Positions 1 to 8,609 are shown, counted from the stretch's first letter. The stretch is 64,000 nucleotides of DNA from Candidatus Poribacteria bacterium (GCA_022827185.1 JAJDTM010000026.1:33767-97766); one strand, 5' to 3'. Notes: a model not told the origin generated them from the sequence alone. Translations and numbers: made by a program.

Positions 1-1833
1 TCAATGCCGTTCTGGGGGTTGCATCTCGCTGATCGAACGCTTACCTACATTTTAACCAATCCTTTCAACAACCAAATCCATTTCAATAAGACGTTAACGC
101 ATGGGTTAGGCATGCAGGTATCGCATACCTTCACACCCAATTGGGAACAGAAAAGGTATGCGGTGCGTATCACTCTTGATGCAGCATCGCCGGTTGCCCC
201 TGCCAAGCGTTACCGAAAATGGCTGAAACAGAATGCCGAATTTGTTTCTTTTACTGAAAAGATTCAAAAGACGCCTGCCGCGGAGAAGTTACTCGGTGCT
301 GCACATATCTATCTCTGGGGGGGTAAACTCCTCAGCCAATACGATGTAACGGATTGGAAGGCGTTTGCAACAGGACTGAGTGGTGATACCAAGGTTACGA
401 AGCGGATCTGGACGCAACTGAACGTAGAGGTGCGGAAAGCAATTCTTGAAATTGTTCAGGTGGACTATCCGTCCAAGTACAGTTTACGCGTTGTCAGTCG
501 TGCGATAAGTGAGCAACTTGAAAAGCAGCGTTTTTACGAGCCAATCACTTGGACAGAGATTCCCCTTACGTCAGAAGCAGAAGCGTTAATCTCGCGAGAC
601 GTATCCATGTTATCGCTGCCTGAGCTTTATCGCCGCAACTGCCTTCTATTCTACGCCGCGTTTTCTGACACATTACGGCACCCAGACGAGTGGGGCGATG
701 GACTCTCTGTGAAGTTGCTGGAGCAATTTGCTGAAAACGGATTGGATAGGCTCTGGCTCGGCGTGGATTCATGGCAAGAAGGGTTTCGGCATCCGAAGGC
801 TGTAGCGAAGGCGAAAGCACTCGGTTATCTGATTGGACCGTATGACTCCTATCATAGTATCCATCATCCGAACGAAAAGGATACATGGGAGACTGCCCAG
901 TTTGATCTGACGCTTTATGAGACCGGTGCGATTGTCAACGCCGACGGCACGAAGCGTCGGGGGTTTAAAAAGAAAGGGTACCACTTAAGCCCGATCATGG
1001 CGCAGCCTTATGTCGAAAAGCGCGTCAACGGTATTGTTGAACAGATGCCGATAGATTTCAATACATGGTTTATTGATTGTGATGCTTACGGTGAACTCTA
1101 CGACGATTATTCGGCATCCCATCCGGCAACACAGTTAGATGATATGAACGCACGACTTGCGCGGATCGTGTGGATTCGGGATACACACCATAAGGTTGTC
1201 GGTTCAGAGGGTGGTGCTGCCTATTCGGCATCGGTGCTTCATTTCGCACACGGGATGACGGTTCCTGTCATCGGGTGGGGTGATCCAGATATGAAGTCGA
1301 AGACCTCGCCTTATTATGTTGGTGGGTATTGGCCCCCGGAAGGGCCAGCGGTTCACATCAAGCAGGTGCCTCTCAAATCGAAATATCTGTATCACTACTA
1401 CGATCCGCGTTTCCGATTACCGCTCTACCAGATTGTATTTCACGACTCGGTGATAACAACGCATCATTGGGGGGCTGGTAGTCTCAAGTTTGAGAATGCT
1501 ATAGGAACGTTGGCATTGTTAGAGTTGCTCTACAATGTGCCACCGTTGTATCATCTGAACATAGCAGAATTTGAAAAGCATAAAGCGTGGATAAAGAAGT
1601 ACTACGCATTCTTTTCCCCGTTGCATCGGCAGATCGGTGGACGGGCAATGACCGATTTTGCGTGGTTGAGTCATGACAAGCAAATCCAGCGCATTGAGTT
1701 TGGGAATATGGTTGAGATGTACGCGAACTTTGGAACGGATCGATTTAGGTATAAGGGCATGATAATTCCAGCGAGAAGCGTGGTTGCGAGATGGATTGAC
1801 ACCGGTAAAATTAAGGTGTTTTCTGTATTCTGA
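1..1833 (+). CDS. GH129/GH101-related glycoside hydrolase, 5' truncated by window edge
   Basis: The reading frame is open from base 1, so the ATG at 4 need not be the true start and the gene probably begins outside the window. About 609 residues are visible. They look like the glycosidase clan related to GH101/GH129 (alpha-N-acetylgalactosaminidase-type enzymes): an N-terminal beta-rich part, then a (beta/alpha)8-like part. Candidate catalytic residues, counted from ATG 4, are the Asp pair in WFIDCDAYGE (about 359 and 361) and Glu402 in VGSEGG. The family placement is from motif memory, so the exact substrate is unknown; a GalNAc- or galactose-containing glycan is a guess. No signal peptide can be judged because the N-terminus is missing. 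The rhodanese gene starts 16 bases downstream. Confidence 0.6.
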   Translation, partial: SMPFWGLHLADRTLTYILTNPFNNQIHFNKTLTHGLGMQVSHTFTPNWEQKRYAVRITLDAASPVAPAKRYRKWLKQNAEFVSFTEKIQKTPAAEKLLGAAHIYLWGGKLLSQYDVTDWKAFATGLSGDTKVTKRIWTQLNVEVRKAILEIVQVDYPSKYSLRVVSRAISEQLEKQRFYEPITWTEIPLTSEAEALISRDVSMLSLPELYRRNCLLFYAAFSDTLRHPDEWGDGLSVKLLEQFAENGLDRLWLGVDSWQEGFRHPKAVAKAKALGYLIGPYDSYHSIHHPNEKDTWETAQFDLTLYETGAIVNADGTKRRGFKKKGYHLSPIMAQPYVEKRVNGIVEQMPIDFNTWFIDCDAYGELYDDYSASHPATQLDDMNARLARIVWIRDTHHKVVGSEGGAAYSASVLHFAHGMTVPVIGWGDPDMKSKTSPYYVGGYWPPEGPAVHIKQVPLKSKYLYHYYDPRFRLPLYQIVFHDSVITTHHWGAGSLKFENAIGTLALLELLYNVPPLYHLNIAEFEKHKAWIKKYYAFFSPLHRQIGGRAMTDFAWLSHDKQIQRIEFGNMVEMYANFGTDRFRYKGMIIPARSVVARWIDTGKIKVFSVF

Positions 1834-1849
1834 TAATGAAGGAAAAGTT

Positions 1850-2239
1850 ATGAATCAGATTGAATTTTATCAAGCTAAACTCAATTATGAAACAGATTCT
1901 TGGGATCTTTATGAGGCACTCAATAACGGAGAACCTATCGTCGTCATAGATGCGCGTTCTCCAGAGGCTTACGCACTTGAACACATACCTACATCCATAA
2001 ATATACCGCATCGAACAATGTCTGAGACGACTACAAGTGAACTTGATAAATCAAAGGTGTATGTGACATACTGTGATGGTATCGGCTGTAATGCTTCTAC
2101 CAAAGGTGCCTTGAATATGGCGAAGTTGGGGTTTCAGGTTAAGGAGCTGATGGGGGGTTTGGATTGGTGGAAGCGTGATGGCTATGAAACAAAAGGTAAG
2201 CAAGGCGTTTCGGGAACTGAAGTTGTGTGCGGATGCTAA
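1850..2239 (+). CDS. Single-domain rhodanese-like sulfurtransferase
   Basis: A 129-residue single rhodanese domain. It has the CDC25/rhodanese hallmarks DARSPEAYALEHIP (about 34-47) and an active-site loop beginning at Cys75 (YCDGIGCNAS), followed by GGLDWWKRDGY near the end. Such proteins carry sulfane sulfur as a cysteine persulfide. The loop is of the C-x-G-x-x-C-x-x-S subtype rather than the classic C-x4-R loop. A longer frame from 1784 overlaps the upstream glycosidase; the ATG at 1850 is preferred because AAGGAA lies 6-7 bases upstream and the rhodanese domain begins soon after. It has no signal peptide, so it is cytoplasmic. The C-terminal VCGC adds two further cysteines. Its sulfur acceptor is unknown. 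Confidence 0.8.
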   Translation: MNQIEFYQAKLNYETDSWDLYEALNNGEPIVVIDARSPEAYALEHIPTSINIPHRTMSETTTSELDKSKVYVTYCDGIGCNASTKGALNMAKLGFQVKELMGGLDWWKRDGYETKGKQGVSGTEVVCGC

Positions 2240-2261
2240 AGACAGTAGTAAAAAATTTAAT

Positions 2262-2290
2262 TTGCAACAGCAGACAAGATACGGTATAAT
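2262..2290 (+). promoter_or_regulatory. Distal promoter P1 of tRNA-Asn
   Basis: TTGCAA (2262-2267), 17-base spacer, TATAAT (2285-2290). It lies 73 bases upstream of a second promoter with the same -35 and -10 sequences. Predicted from sequence only. Confidence 0.6.
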
Positions 2291-2334
2291 TAACGTCAGT
2301 CTATTTCGCGTACAGCAAAAAAGTAGTATTTAAC

Positions 2335-2363
2335 TTGCAATTGCTGACGGGATAGGGTATAAT
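2335..2363 (+). promoter_or_regulatory. Proximal promoter P2 of tRNA-Asn
   Basis: TTGCAA (2335-2340), 17-base spacer, TATAAT (2358-2363), with the -10 embedded in GATAGGGTATAATTAA. Transcription would start about 2370, six bases before the mature tRNA 5' end. Nearly the same box precedes the ABC permease at 8670-8698. Confidence 0.7.
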
Positions 2364-2375
2364 TAATATTAATAT

Positions 2376-2448
2376 TCCCCCATAGCTCAGTCGGTAGAGC
2401 AGATGGCTGTTAACCATCGTGTCGGCGGTTCGAGTCCGTCTGGGGGAG
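2376..2448 (+). tRNA. tRNA-Asn (anticodon GTT)
   Basis: A 73-base cloverleaf. The acceptor stem TCCCCCA (2376-2382) pairs with TGGGGGA (2441-2447), and G2448 is the discriminator. The D-arm contains AGCTCAGTCGGTAGAGC, the anticodon loop reads CTGTTAA, and the T-arm contains GGTTCGAGTCC. CCA is not encoded and would be added post-transcriptionally. It has its own two tandem promoters and an intrinsic terminator, so it is a single-gene transcription unit. Confidence 0.95.
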
Positions 2449-2455
2449 TTTTCAA

Positions 2456-2503
2456 TTTTGCTGGCGGGCTTTGGTGGTCAAGGTTCGTCAGCAAAAATTT
2501 TTT
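2456..2503 (+). terminator. Intrinsic terminator after tRNA-Asn
   Basis: Inverted repeat TTTTGCTGGCG (2456-2466) and CGTCAGCAAAA (2486-2496), an 11-bp stem with one G-U pair, followed by six T at 2498-2503. It ends transcription between the tRNA and the dioxygenase gene. Confidence 0.75.
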
Positions 2504-2549
2504 AACATGCCTTGTTCAAACTTGCTCTATTTCTCCAATGGAGGTCAAC

Positions 2550-3374
2550 ATGCCTAAGAAATTTACCGATGCACAGCTGGATGAACTCTTAGCGAAAGGC
2601 TACTTAATTGTACCCGACTACTATTCAGGTGAACAACTTGCGGAGATGCAAGCTGCTCAACGCCGTGTACTCCCGACATGGGAAGAAGTTAAGGATGACC
2701 CGCCCCCCGGTGGCGCGATTTTGACCGAATTCCCGCCCGCTGAAATGGCGTTACTGCGCGGCATCGTGGATCACGATGCATGGGAATTCGCACGTAAATT
2801 TCTGAAAACGGAGCATATTCATTTCCGTGCTGGGTGTATGATTGCACGCTATCCCGGATTTAAAGGCCCGGGTGTTGATAGCGATCCGAGCAATTTGCAC
2901 ATTGATAACGGCAACAACTCACTGCTACCACAATCTGAGAGTGCTCGTGAATTTGGGCAACTCGGCTTTTGGGTACACCTTGAGGATGTAGACAAAGACC
3001 AAGCACCGCTTAGACTTCTTGCGAAGGAATACGGACGGGATACCTCTAAATACGAACCTCTTGTTTGTAAAGGCGGAACTGTCTGTATTTTTAACAACTA
3101 TACACTGCATTCAGCGAGCGATTATCTACGGGAAGACGGACAACGTTTCACGTGGGGATTCGGTCTGGGACGCGCAGACCACTATTGGGAAGGTTTTCGG
3201 CACTACACAGATAAAGGGCGAAACGCGACATTCTCAAAATTCATCGGCACGCTAACGGCAGCGGAGCGTGAGGTTTTTCGATTTCCACCCGCGGGGCACC
3301 CATACTACACACCGCAAACGCTTCAGGCGTTAGAAGAACAGTATCCCGGTTGGAACGCACGTGGAGAGTATTAG
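2550..3374 (+). CDS. Phytanoyl-CoA dioxygenase (PhyH) family Fe(II)/2-oxoglutarate oxygenase
   Basis: A 274-residue PhyH-type oxygenase that would hydroxylate an unidentified substrate with 2-oxoglutarate and O2. The iron-binding facial triad is visible: His117 and Asp119 in LHIDN, and His187 in YTLHSAS. Arg199 in QRFTWGF is placed to bind the 2-oxoglutarate carboxylate. The start at 2550 is set by GGAGGT at 2540-2545; the longer frame from 2403 runs through the tRNA and cannot be coding there. It has no signal peptide, so it is cytoplasmic. Expanded PhyH families are known in Poribacteria and related genomes, mostly with unknown substrates. The following SUMF1-domain gene is 183 bases away and shows no clear functional link. 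Confidence 0.85.
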   Translation: MPKKFTDAQLDELLAKGYLIVPDYYSGEQLAEMQAAQRRVLPTWEEVKDDPPPGGAILTEFPPAEMALLRGIVDHDAWEFARKFLKTEHIHFRAGCMIARYPGFKGPGVDSDPSNLHIDNGNNSLLPQSESAREFGQLGFWVHLEDVDKDQAPLRLLAKEYGRDTSKYEPLVCKGGTVCIFNNYTLHSASDYLREDGQRFTWGFGLGRADHYWEGFRHYTDKGRNATFSKFIGTLTAAEREVFRFPPAGHPYYTPQTLQALEEQYPGWNARGEY

Positions 3375-3557
3375 TCGTATATTTGTTAAATGCCCCAACT
3401 GATTACCTTTTCAGGCGTAAGTACCCTTAAAGCATATCAAGATTATTTTCGCACGCTTGAGCTCGTCCTCTCTGTTTTCCAATTCTACGTCTTTAGCTTG
3501 GAGTGTCGTGATGCTTCGTCATTGTGTAAGTCCTATTGAATATGAGGATTGTTTTTC

Positions 3558-4283
3558 ATGAAAAACATGGTGTTAATACCCGCTGGCAATCTTGAGATCG
3601 GAAGCGTCAACGCTTTTTATATTGACACGTACCCCGTGAGAAATCTTGAATACCAGCAGTTTCTTGTTGAAAACCCCCAGTGGCGAAAATCGCATCTTAA
3701 AGATAGGTTTCACGACGGGGACTACCTAAAGCATTGGGATGGCAATACCTACCCCGAAGGAAAAGCGAATCACCCTGTTGTCTACATCAGTTGGTTTGCG
3801 GCGGTGGCTTACGCTTTGTGGGCAGGGAAGCGACTCCCTACAGAAGCTGAATGGGAATACGCTGCACGCGGCGGGCTTGCGAATCAGAACTATCCGTGGG
3901 GTGATACGAGCGATACTACCAAAGCGAACTATGATAGAAAAGTAGGAGATACCACCCCTGTGGGTAAGTATTCACCTAACGGCTACGGCTTGTATGATAT
4001 AACTGGTAACGTTTGGGAATGGTGTCTTGATCTTTACGACGATGATTTTTTCTTCGCCACGCCTCGCAAGAATCCGCGCGCAGGAACGAATGAGATTGGT
4101 TGGTTGATAGCCAATTTCACAGACATTGAAACGATCCCCATAAGGGCGTTACGCGGTGGGGGTTGGAGTGCCACCGAAAAAGGTATCTGCGTCACCCATC
4201 GCTTATTGCTTTCACCGACAAACACAATCTACGATTACGGTTTCCGTTGTGCGCAGTCAACGTCAGGAACGACTACCCGGTAG
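3558..4283 (+). CDS. SUMF1/FGE-sulfatase domain protein, probably not a canonical formylglycine-generating enzyme
   Basis: A 241-residue protein made almost entirely of the formylglycine-generating-enzyme fold: VLIPAGNLEIGS at the N-terminus, then VVYISWFAAVAYALWAGKRLPTEAEWEYAAR-type core motifs, GLYDITGNVWEWC, and the closing YDYGFRCA. True FGEs use two cysteines in the segment after RGGSW. Here that segment is RGGGWSATEKGICVTHR, with only one of them (Cys211); the first position appears to be Ala or Thr. It may therefore be a related oxygenase or a non-catalytic member; no sulfatase lies nearby. The ATG at 3558 is preferred over TTG 3549, with GAGGA about 9 bases upstream. Confidence 0.75.
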   Translation: MKNMVLIPAGNLEIGSVNAFYIDTYPVRNLEYQQFLVENPQWRKSHLKDRFHDGDYLKHWDGNTYPEGKANHPVVYISWFAAVAYALWAGKRLPTEAEWEYAARGGLANQNYPWGDTSDTTKANYDRKVGDTTPVGKYSPNGYGLYDITGNVWEWCLDLYDDDFFFATPRKNPRAGTNEIGWLIANFTDIETIPIRALRGGGWSATEKGICVTHRLLLSPTNTIYDYGFRCAQSTSGTTTR

Positions 4284-4404
4284 GAACAAGACGCGCCATA
4301 GTGGCCGGCTTTTTCGGCAGCAATACCACAGTTCCGCTACACAGAAAGGACATAAGGGACGGACAGGCTCCAGATTACTTTCCGCTGCATAAAGGAGATT
4401 GCTT

Positions 4405-4920
4405 GTGAGATGCTTACTATATTTCTGTTGTTTGTCAATTGTTCTTATAGGCTGCGGTTCTAAACGTTATGAGAATATACCGCAGGATCCCATACATCTT
4501 CAGGCGAAAGTGGATGCTGAATCGGATGCCAAACACGATGTCAATTTACCGGCTTATTTTGGCGCAGGCATGAGTGTACCTCTCGCCGCAGGGATGTGCG
4601 CTTTGACGACTGGATGTATTGCTGACTTGCATTTTGGACATAGTCAGCCCGAACCTTCATACATAATTGCTGCAGTGAGTGCTGCAACGGTCTTCAGTCT
4701 GCTGACTCGATATTATACCCGTCTCCATCCACCGAATCCGCCACCTGAAAGATTGATCGGAAAATCGCCTGAATACGTCAAGTTTTACGCCGATGCTTAT
4801 CGGGCGAAAATGCGATCGTATCAGATTAAATCAGGTGCCGCAGGATCCGTTTTCGGTTGCCTGACCCTAACCGGTGGGACCATTATTATTTTTTTCGGTG
4901 CGGTTGGTATAGATGAGTAA
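4405..4920 (+). CDS. Small lipoprotein with hydrophobic segments, unknown function
   Basis: About 171 residues, family not recognised. The GTG at 4405 is chosen over TTG 4399 because AAAGGAG (4391-4397) is correctly spaced only for the GTG. The N-terminus has a hydrophobic stretch ending in the lipobox LIGC (Cys17), so the protein is predicted to be lipid-anchored. Further hydrophobic stretches occur at about 48-75, 85-105 and the C-terminus (GTIIIFFGAVG), suggesting it also inserts in a membrane. Another predicted lipoprotein gene follows 110 bases downstream on the same strand, so they may be co-transcribed. Confidence 0.6.
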   Translation: MRCLLYFCCLSIVLIGCGSKRYENIPQDPIHLQAKVDAESDAKHDVNLPAYFGAGMSVPLAAGMCALTTGCIADLHFGHSQPEPSYIIAAVSAATVFSLLTRYYTRLHPPNPPPERLIGKSPEYVKFYADAYRAKMRSYQIKSGAAGSVFGCLTLTGGTIIIFFGAVGIDE

Positions 4921-5030
4921 AGCGGCAAACGAAACGCTGTCCCTGAAGCTGGTACTTCGAGGTTACGAACTGACTAAGCTGTCCGACGACACACCAATCC
5001 GAGCGGAGATCATCAAGATTGGAGGATTCC

Positions 5031-5558
5031 ATGGCTTTATTTAGGAGAAGGCAGAAAATGTGTGTGTTAGCCGTTTTTTGTTTGGCTATTACCATCTTAT
5101 CTTCATGTGGCGATTTTCAAGACGAAACACCTGATCCCGAAACACTCGACCTCTTTGAGGTGTTTTTTCGCTATAAATTTGAAAATAATGCCTCCGCACA
5201 ACAACAAGATGCCGAGGCGTATTTCTTGGAAATTGAGGGAGAAGACCCTTCGCCCGAATTTCTTGCGCGATTTAAGGGACACTCGCCACCTATAAAGAAA
5301 GGTTCGGAATTTGTAATGGGAGGCATCGTGGTTGAGGGAGAGGCTCCAACGGAGGAGAATGGTCTTCTCTTCCGAGAGGGGAACGGTCTTCTCTTCCGAA
5401 TTGATAGTTATAGATGGGTTGGTGTGTTTGGAAATTGTGTTAAAATTTCTGGCGGATACTCTGAAGGCGATCTTAGCGCGTCTTGGGGTGCATACATTTG
5501 GATCCGAAGAAAAGGGAAGTGGGAATTGGAATTTATTGGTGCCAGAGCGATCGCATAG
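5031..5558 (+). CDS. Small predicted lipoprotein with an internal duplication, unknown function
   Basis: About 175 residues; no family recognised. The N-terminus has charged residues, a hydrophobic run and the lipobox LSSC (Cys26), so it should be exported and lipidated. The ATG at 5031 is chosen because GGAGG lies at 5021-5025; TTG 5019 has no suitable site. A short in-frame duplication near 5360-5400 gives NGLLFREGNGLLFR, probably a recent tandem copy of about 24 bases. The protein is acidic in its first half. The gene is convergent with the ThDP enzyme gene. Confidence 0.55.
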   Translation: MALFRRRQKMCVLAVFCLAITILSSCGDFQDETPDPETLDLFEVFFRYKFENNASAQQQDAEAYFLEIEGEDPSPEFLARFKGHSPPIKKGSEFVMGGIVVEGEAPTEENGLLFREGNGLLFRIDSYRWVGVFGNCVKISGGYSEGDLSASWGAYIWIRRKGKWELEFIGARAIA

Positions 5559-5586
5559 ATTGGTGTCGTGAAATTGGAGGGAAATG

Positions 5587-7221
5587 TTAAAAACCGGTTT
5601 TTCGGAGCGGTTCGGACATCAACCATCCGATAGCGTTGATAATATCGTCTTGGCGTTCCTGCAGCATGACTTCAATGAGTGCAGGTTGCTCAGCGGCGAG
5701 TGCGTCGCGTAAGGTTTCCTTGAAATCACCTAAATCCTCAACCCGTTTGGCATACGCACCGAAAGATTTTGCGAATTCAACGAAATCAGGATTAACAAGG
5801 TCTGTATCAATCGTGCGTCCCTCACATCCCTTTACTTGAGACCCTTTAATCGCTGACAGCGCACCGTCATTCACCACAATCGCTACGACGTTGATACCGT
5901 ATTTCATGGCGGTTGCCATCTCCACTGCCCCCATCAAAAACCCACCATCGCCGCTGAAACAGATAACCGGACGATCAGGGTAGGCGACTTTGGCACCGAT
6001 GGCGGCTGGATAGGCGTGTCCTAACGCTACGCCGATATTCGGATAGAGGAAGGTTCTCGGATCGTAGATCGGAAATTCCGCAAAGGAAGCATAGCCGAGT
6101 GCGTGGACATCAATTGCGTAGATAGTATCTCGTGGAAGCACATCCTGTAATTCGTGGATGACCGGTAATGACGGTTGTGCATCAAATTTAGTGCGGAGTT
6201 CTGTCAGCACCTCGTTCCATCCATTTTGCCCGGGGACAACATCCTCAATGAGTGCCTGCAACGTCAATTTCATATCACCGACGACCCCCACATCACACGG
6301 GTATTCACGTCCAATCTCGTCTGCATCTTCGTCAATTTGGATGAAGGGTTGCGGCAGTTGGAGGCTCCAATTACGGGTATCAATAGAGGTAAAGCGTGGT
6401 CCGATGCCGATGAGACAGTCGGCGCGTTGGAGTGCCTCACGTCCGAGATAGCCGTAGCAGATTTGGAGTGCCAACGGATGGTCCTCAGACAATACACCCT
6501 TTCCATTGCGGGTAACAATGACAGGCGCGTTCAATTTTTCGGCAAGGAGACGTAACTCGTTTCGGGCATCTGCGTGGAAAACGGCAGATCCAGCGAAGAT
6601 CAGCGGCATTTTGGCGTTGCGGATTGTTTCAACAGCGGTGCTGAGGTCTGTATCGTCGGGTGGCGGTAATTCCGCACGTTCCACACGCGGCGGGATTCGT
6701 ACCTCTCCTTCTCCTGTAACGACATCCATCGGGAATTCCAGCACCGTCGGTCCGGGTCTCCCGTTCCGCATTGCTTTAAAGGCGTTTTCCACAACGACAG
6801 GAATCTCAGCGACGGTATGGGCGATGGCGCAGTACTTGGTGAGCGATTCAAAGAACCGCATCTGATCCAAGCCGTGGAACATCTTGCTTGGATGCTTGCT
6901 ATAGAGGCTGGAATCGCTCTGTCCGGTGATTAGCATCACAGGCGCGCAATCGGTAAATGCCTCTAAAATTCCAGTTGATGCGTTACTGGCACCTGGTCCC
7001 GGGACGGTGATAGCGACACCCACTTCACCCGTCGCGCGGGCGAAACCGTCTGCCATCTGCGTTGCTGCGTATTCGTGTCGGACGAGGTAGTGGTCAATCG
7101 TGTCTTTCCCACGGCGCAGCAGGGCATCGTAGATCTGAATATTTTGGGTACCGGGCATTCCGAAAACCGCTGAGACGCCCTGTGCTTTCAAGCATTCGAT
7201 GAGAATATCTCCGCCTCTCAC
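5587..7221 (-). CDS. ThDP-dependent acetolactate synthase-like enzyme / 2-oxoacid decarboxylase
   Basis: 544 residues with the three-domain architecture of the IlvB/benzoylformate decarboxylase superfamily. The ylide-activating Glu50 lies in RHEYAATQMADG. The Mg-ThDP motif begins at G424-D425-G426 (GDGGF) and continues to the Asn in VVNDG. This family condenses or decarboxylates 2-oxoacids with thiamine diphosphate. No small regulatory subunit (ilvN/H) and no branched-chain genes are nearby, so a catabolic role is more likely than isoleucine/valine synthesis. The start is GTG 7221, supported by AGGAG 8 bases upstream. That site overlaps the last codons of a 44-codon open frame, suggesting translational coupling if the small frame is expressed. 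Confidence 0.8.
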   Translation of the reverse strand: MRGGDILIECLKAQGVSAVFGMPGTQNIQIYDALLRRGKDTIDHYLVRHEYAATQMADGFARATGEVGVAITVPGPGASNASTGILEAFTDCAPVMLITGQSDSSLYSKHPSKMFHGLDQMRFFESLTKYCAIAHTVAEIPVVVENAFKAMRNGRPGPTVLEFPMDVVTGEGEVRIPPRVERAELPPPDDTDLSTAVETIRNAKMPLIFAGSAVFHADARNELRLLAEKLNAPVIVTRNGKGVLSEDHPLALQICYGYLGREALQRADCLIGIGPRFTSIDTRNWSLQLPQPFIQIDEDADEIGREYPCDVGVVGDMKLTLQALIEDVVPGQNGWNEVLTELRTKFDAQPSLPVIHELQDVLPRDTIYAIDVHALGYASFAEFPIYDPRTFLYPNIGVALGHAYPAAIGAKVAYPDRPVICFSGDGGFLMGAVEMATAMKYGINVVAIVVNDGALSAIKGSQVKGCEGRTIDTDLVNPDFVEFAKSFGAYAKRVEDLGDFKETLRDALAAEQPALIEVMLQERQDDIINAIGWLMSEPLRKTGF

Positions 7222-7224
7222 GTG

Positions 7225-7359
7225 TTAGTCTCCTTTGTGTTTACTGAGAAAATTTTCTAACCATGCATCGGGATCGTAGCCGAGTCGGCGTAGCAATTGA
7301 CATCCGATGCGTTTTAGAAAATTGGGCATGAGGTTAAAGAGTTTAAGTTGCCAATTCAT
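7225..7359 (-). CDS. Possible 44-residue small protein upstream of the ThDP enzyme
   Basis: An ATG-to-TAA frame of 44 codons ending three bases before the GTG of the ThDP enzyme gene, with that gene's AGGAG site inside its final codons. The product is basic and amphipathic (MNWQLKLFNLMPNFLKRIG at the start, YDPDAWLENFL near the end). No clear ribosome site precedes it and no family is recognised. It could be a leader peptide, a small protein or a chance frame. Confidence 0.3.
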   Translation of the reverse strand: MNWQLKLFNLMPNFLKRIGCQLLRRLGYDPDAWLENFLSKHKGD

Positions 7360-7375
7360 AATTAGTTATGCGCTT

Positions 7376-7462
7376 AAGGCATCAGGATTACAAATCCCTC
7401 CTACAAGATAGCGTTGCCAAAGGCATCGGGATTACAAATCCTTCCTACAGGATAGCGTTGCC
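7376..7462 (-). repeat. Tandem duplication of a 43-bp unit overlapping the ABC ATPase stop codon
   Basis: Two adjacent copies (7376-7418 and 7420-7462) differ at only a few positions. Each contains the small palindrome GGATT-acA-AATCC and ends in GATAGCGTTGCC. The second copy covers the last codons and TAG stop (7445-7447) of the ATPase gene. It looks like an intergenic repeat that has run into, or supplied, the 3' end of the coding region. Confidence 0.65.
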
Positions 7463-8572
7463 GGTGGTTTTGTCGAAAAAATGCATCCGGTCCTGGACAA
7501 ACGACACATGAAGATGTTGTCCGATGTCTGCTTTAAAGTTCGGGGCTGTGCATGCCTTGAGAATCGTATGTGTGCCTGTGGCATCCGTGCCGAGTGTCAG
7601 TTCGACGATCGTTTCCGCACCAAGCGGTTCAGCGCTATAAACTTCAGCCTGAAATGCATTTGGGATAGACTGATGACTTACAAGGACATCCTCAGCGTGT
7701 GCACCAAAGATGGCGTCGCTGTTTGAGATGTTGTCGTTCAGTGCTTTAGCAATTCGTGCGTCTTGGATTGTCACGGAATTACTGTTTCCAGTGTCGCCTG
7801 CTAATTTCAATTGAAGTTCGCCATTGGCACTGGCGATGTCGCATGGGATGCAATTCATGCTCGGGTTACCTATGAAACCGGCGACAAATAAGTTGGCGGG
7901 GTGATTGTAGATTTCAGCGGGTGTCCCTAATTGTTGGATGCTGCCTGCTTCGAGGACGGCGATCCGATCCGCCATTGACATTGCTTCGATCTGGTCGTGT
8001 GTTACATAAAAGGTCGTTGTACCGAGTTCACGTTGCCGCCAGCGGATTTCAGCGCGCATTTCCGTACGGAGTTTCGCATCCAGATTCGATATCGGCTCGT
8101 CCATGAGAAAGACTTGCGGACGACGCACCATCGCTCGTCCAAGTCCGACACGTTGTGTTTCACCGCCGCTTAACTGATTCGGGGTACGCATGAGCAGATG
8201 TTCGATGTGGAGCATCTGGGCAATATCTCTAACGCGCCGGTCGATTTCCTCAGTAGAGAGTTTTCTCGGATGTAATGGAAACGCCATATTCTCGTAGACG
8301 CTCAGGTGCGGATAGAGGATATGGGATTGGAAGACGAAAGCGACATCCCGTTCTGCAGGGGTTTTATCGTTGACGCTGACCGCATCCAAATAGATTGTGC
8401 CTTCTTCCGGTTTGTCTAAGCCAGCGATACAGCGAAGTGTTGTCGTCTTTCCCGCACCTGTCTGACCAAGGAGCACGAAGAATTCTTGGTCTTGGATATC
8501 AAGGGTGATGTCGTCGAGCGCGATAAGATCGCCGAAGCGTTTTGTGATGTTTTCGAGTTTTACTGTTGCCAT
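7445..8572 (-). CDS. ABC importer ATP-binding protein (MalK/UgpC/PotA-like)
   Basis: 375 residues. An N-terminal ABC ATPase domain shows Walker A GQTGAGKTTT (36-45), signature LSGGETQR, Walker B VFLMDEPISNLD and the switch His in VTHDQ. A C-terminal TOBE-like region follows (about 240-375), as in MalK, UgpC, PotA and FbpC. It would drive uptake through the double permease encoded divergently at 8762, forming the cytoplasmic ATPase pair. The substrate-binding protein is not in the window, so substrate is unresolved; iron(III), spermidine/putrescine, thiamine or a sugar are all possible. A TTGACC-18-TATACT promoter lies upstream. Confidence 0.9.
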   Translation of the reverse strand: MATVKLENITKRFGDLIALDDITLDIQDQEFFVLLGQTGAGKTTTLRCIAGLDKPEEGTIYLDAVSVNDKTPAERDVAFVFQSHILYPHLSVYENMAFPLHPRKLSTEEIDRRVRDIAQMLHIEHLLMRTPNQLSGGETQRVGLGRAMVRRPQVFLMDEPISNLDAKLRTEMRAEIRWRQRELGTTTFYVTHDQIEAMSMADRIAVLEAGSIQQLGTPAEIYNHPANLFVAGFIGNPSMNCIPCDIASANGELQLKLAGDTGNSNSVTIQDARIAKALNDNISNSDAIFGAHAEDVLVSHQSIPNAFQAEVYSAEPLGAETIVELTLGTDATGTHTILKACTAPNFKADIGQHLHVSFVQDRMHFFDKTTGNAIL

Positions 8573-8609
8573 AAATAATGCTACGATTCTCTATTGTGGA
8601 TATTGATTT

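Noticed and set aside
2403..2549. N-terminal extension of the PhyH gene
   Set aside because: This stretch contains tRNA-Asn and its terminator; the ribosome site at 2540-2545 points to ATG 2550.
3501..3545. Possible fragment of the GGACTTACGCA element (GTAAGTCCTAT)
   Set aside because: Only about ten bases match; no second end or internal hairpin is present.
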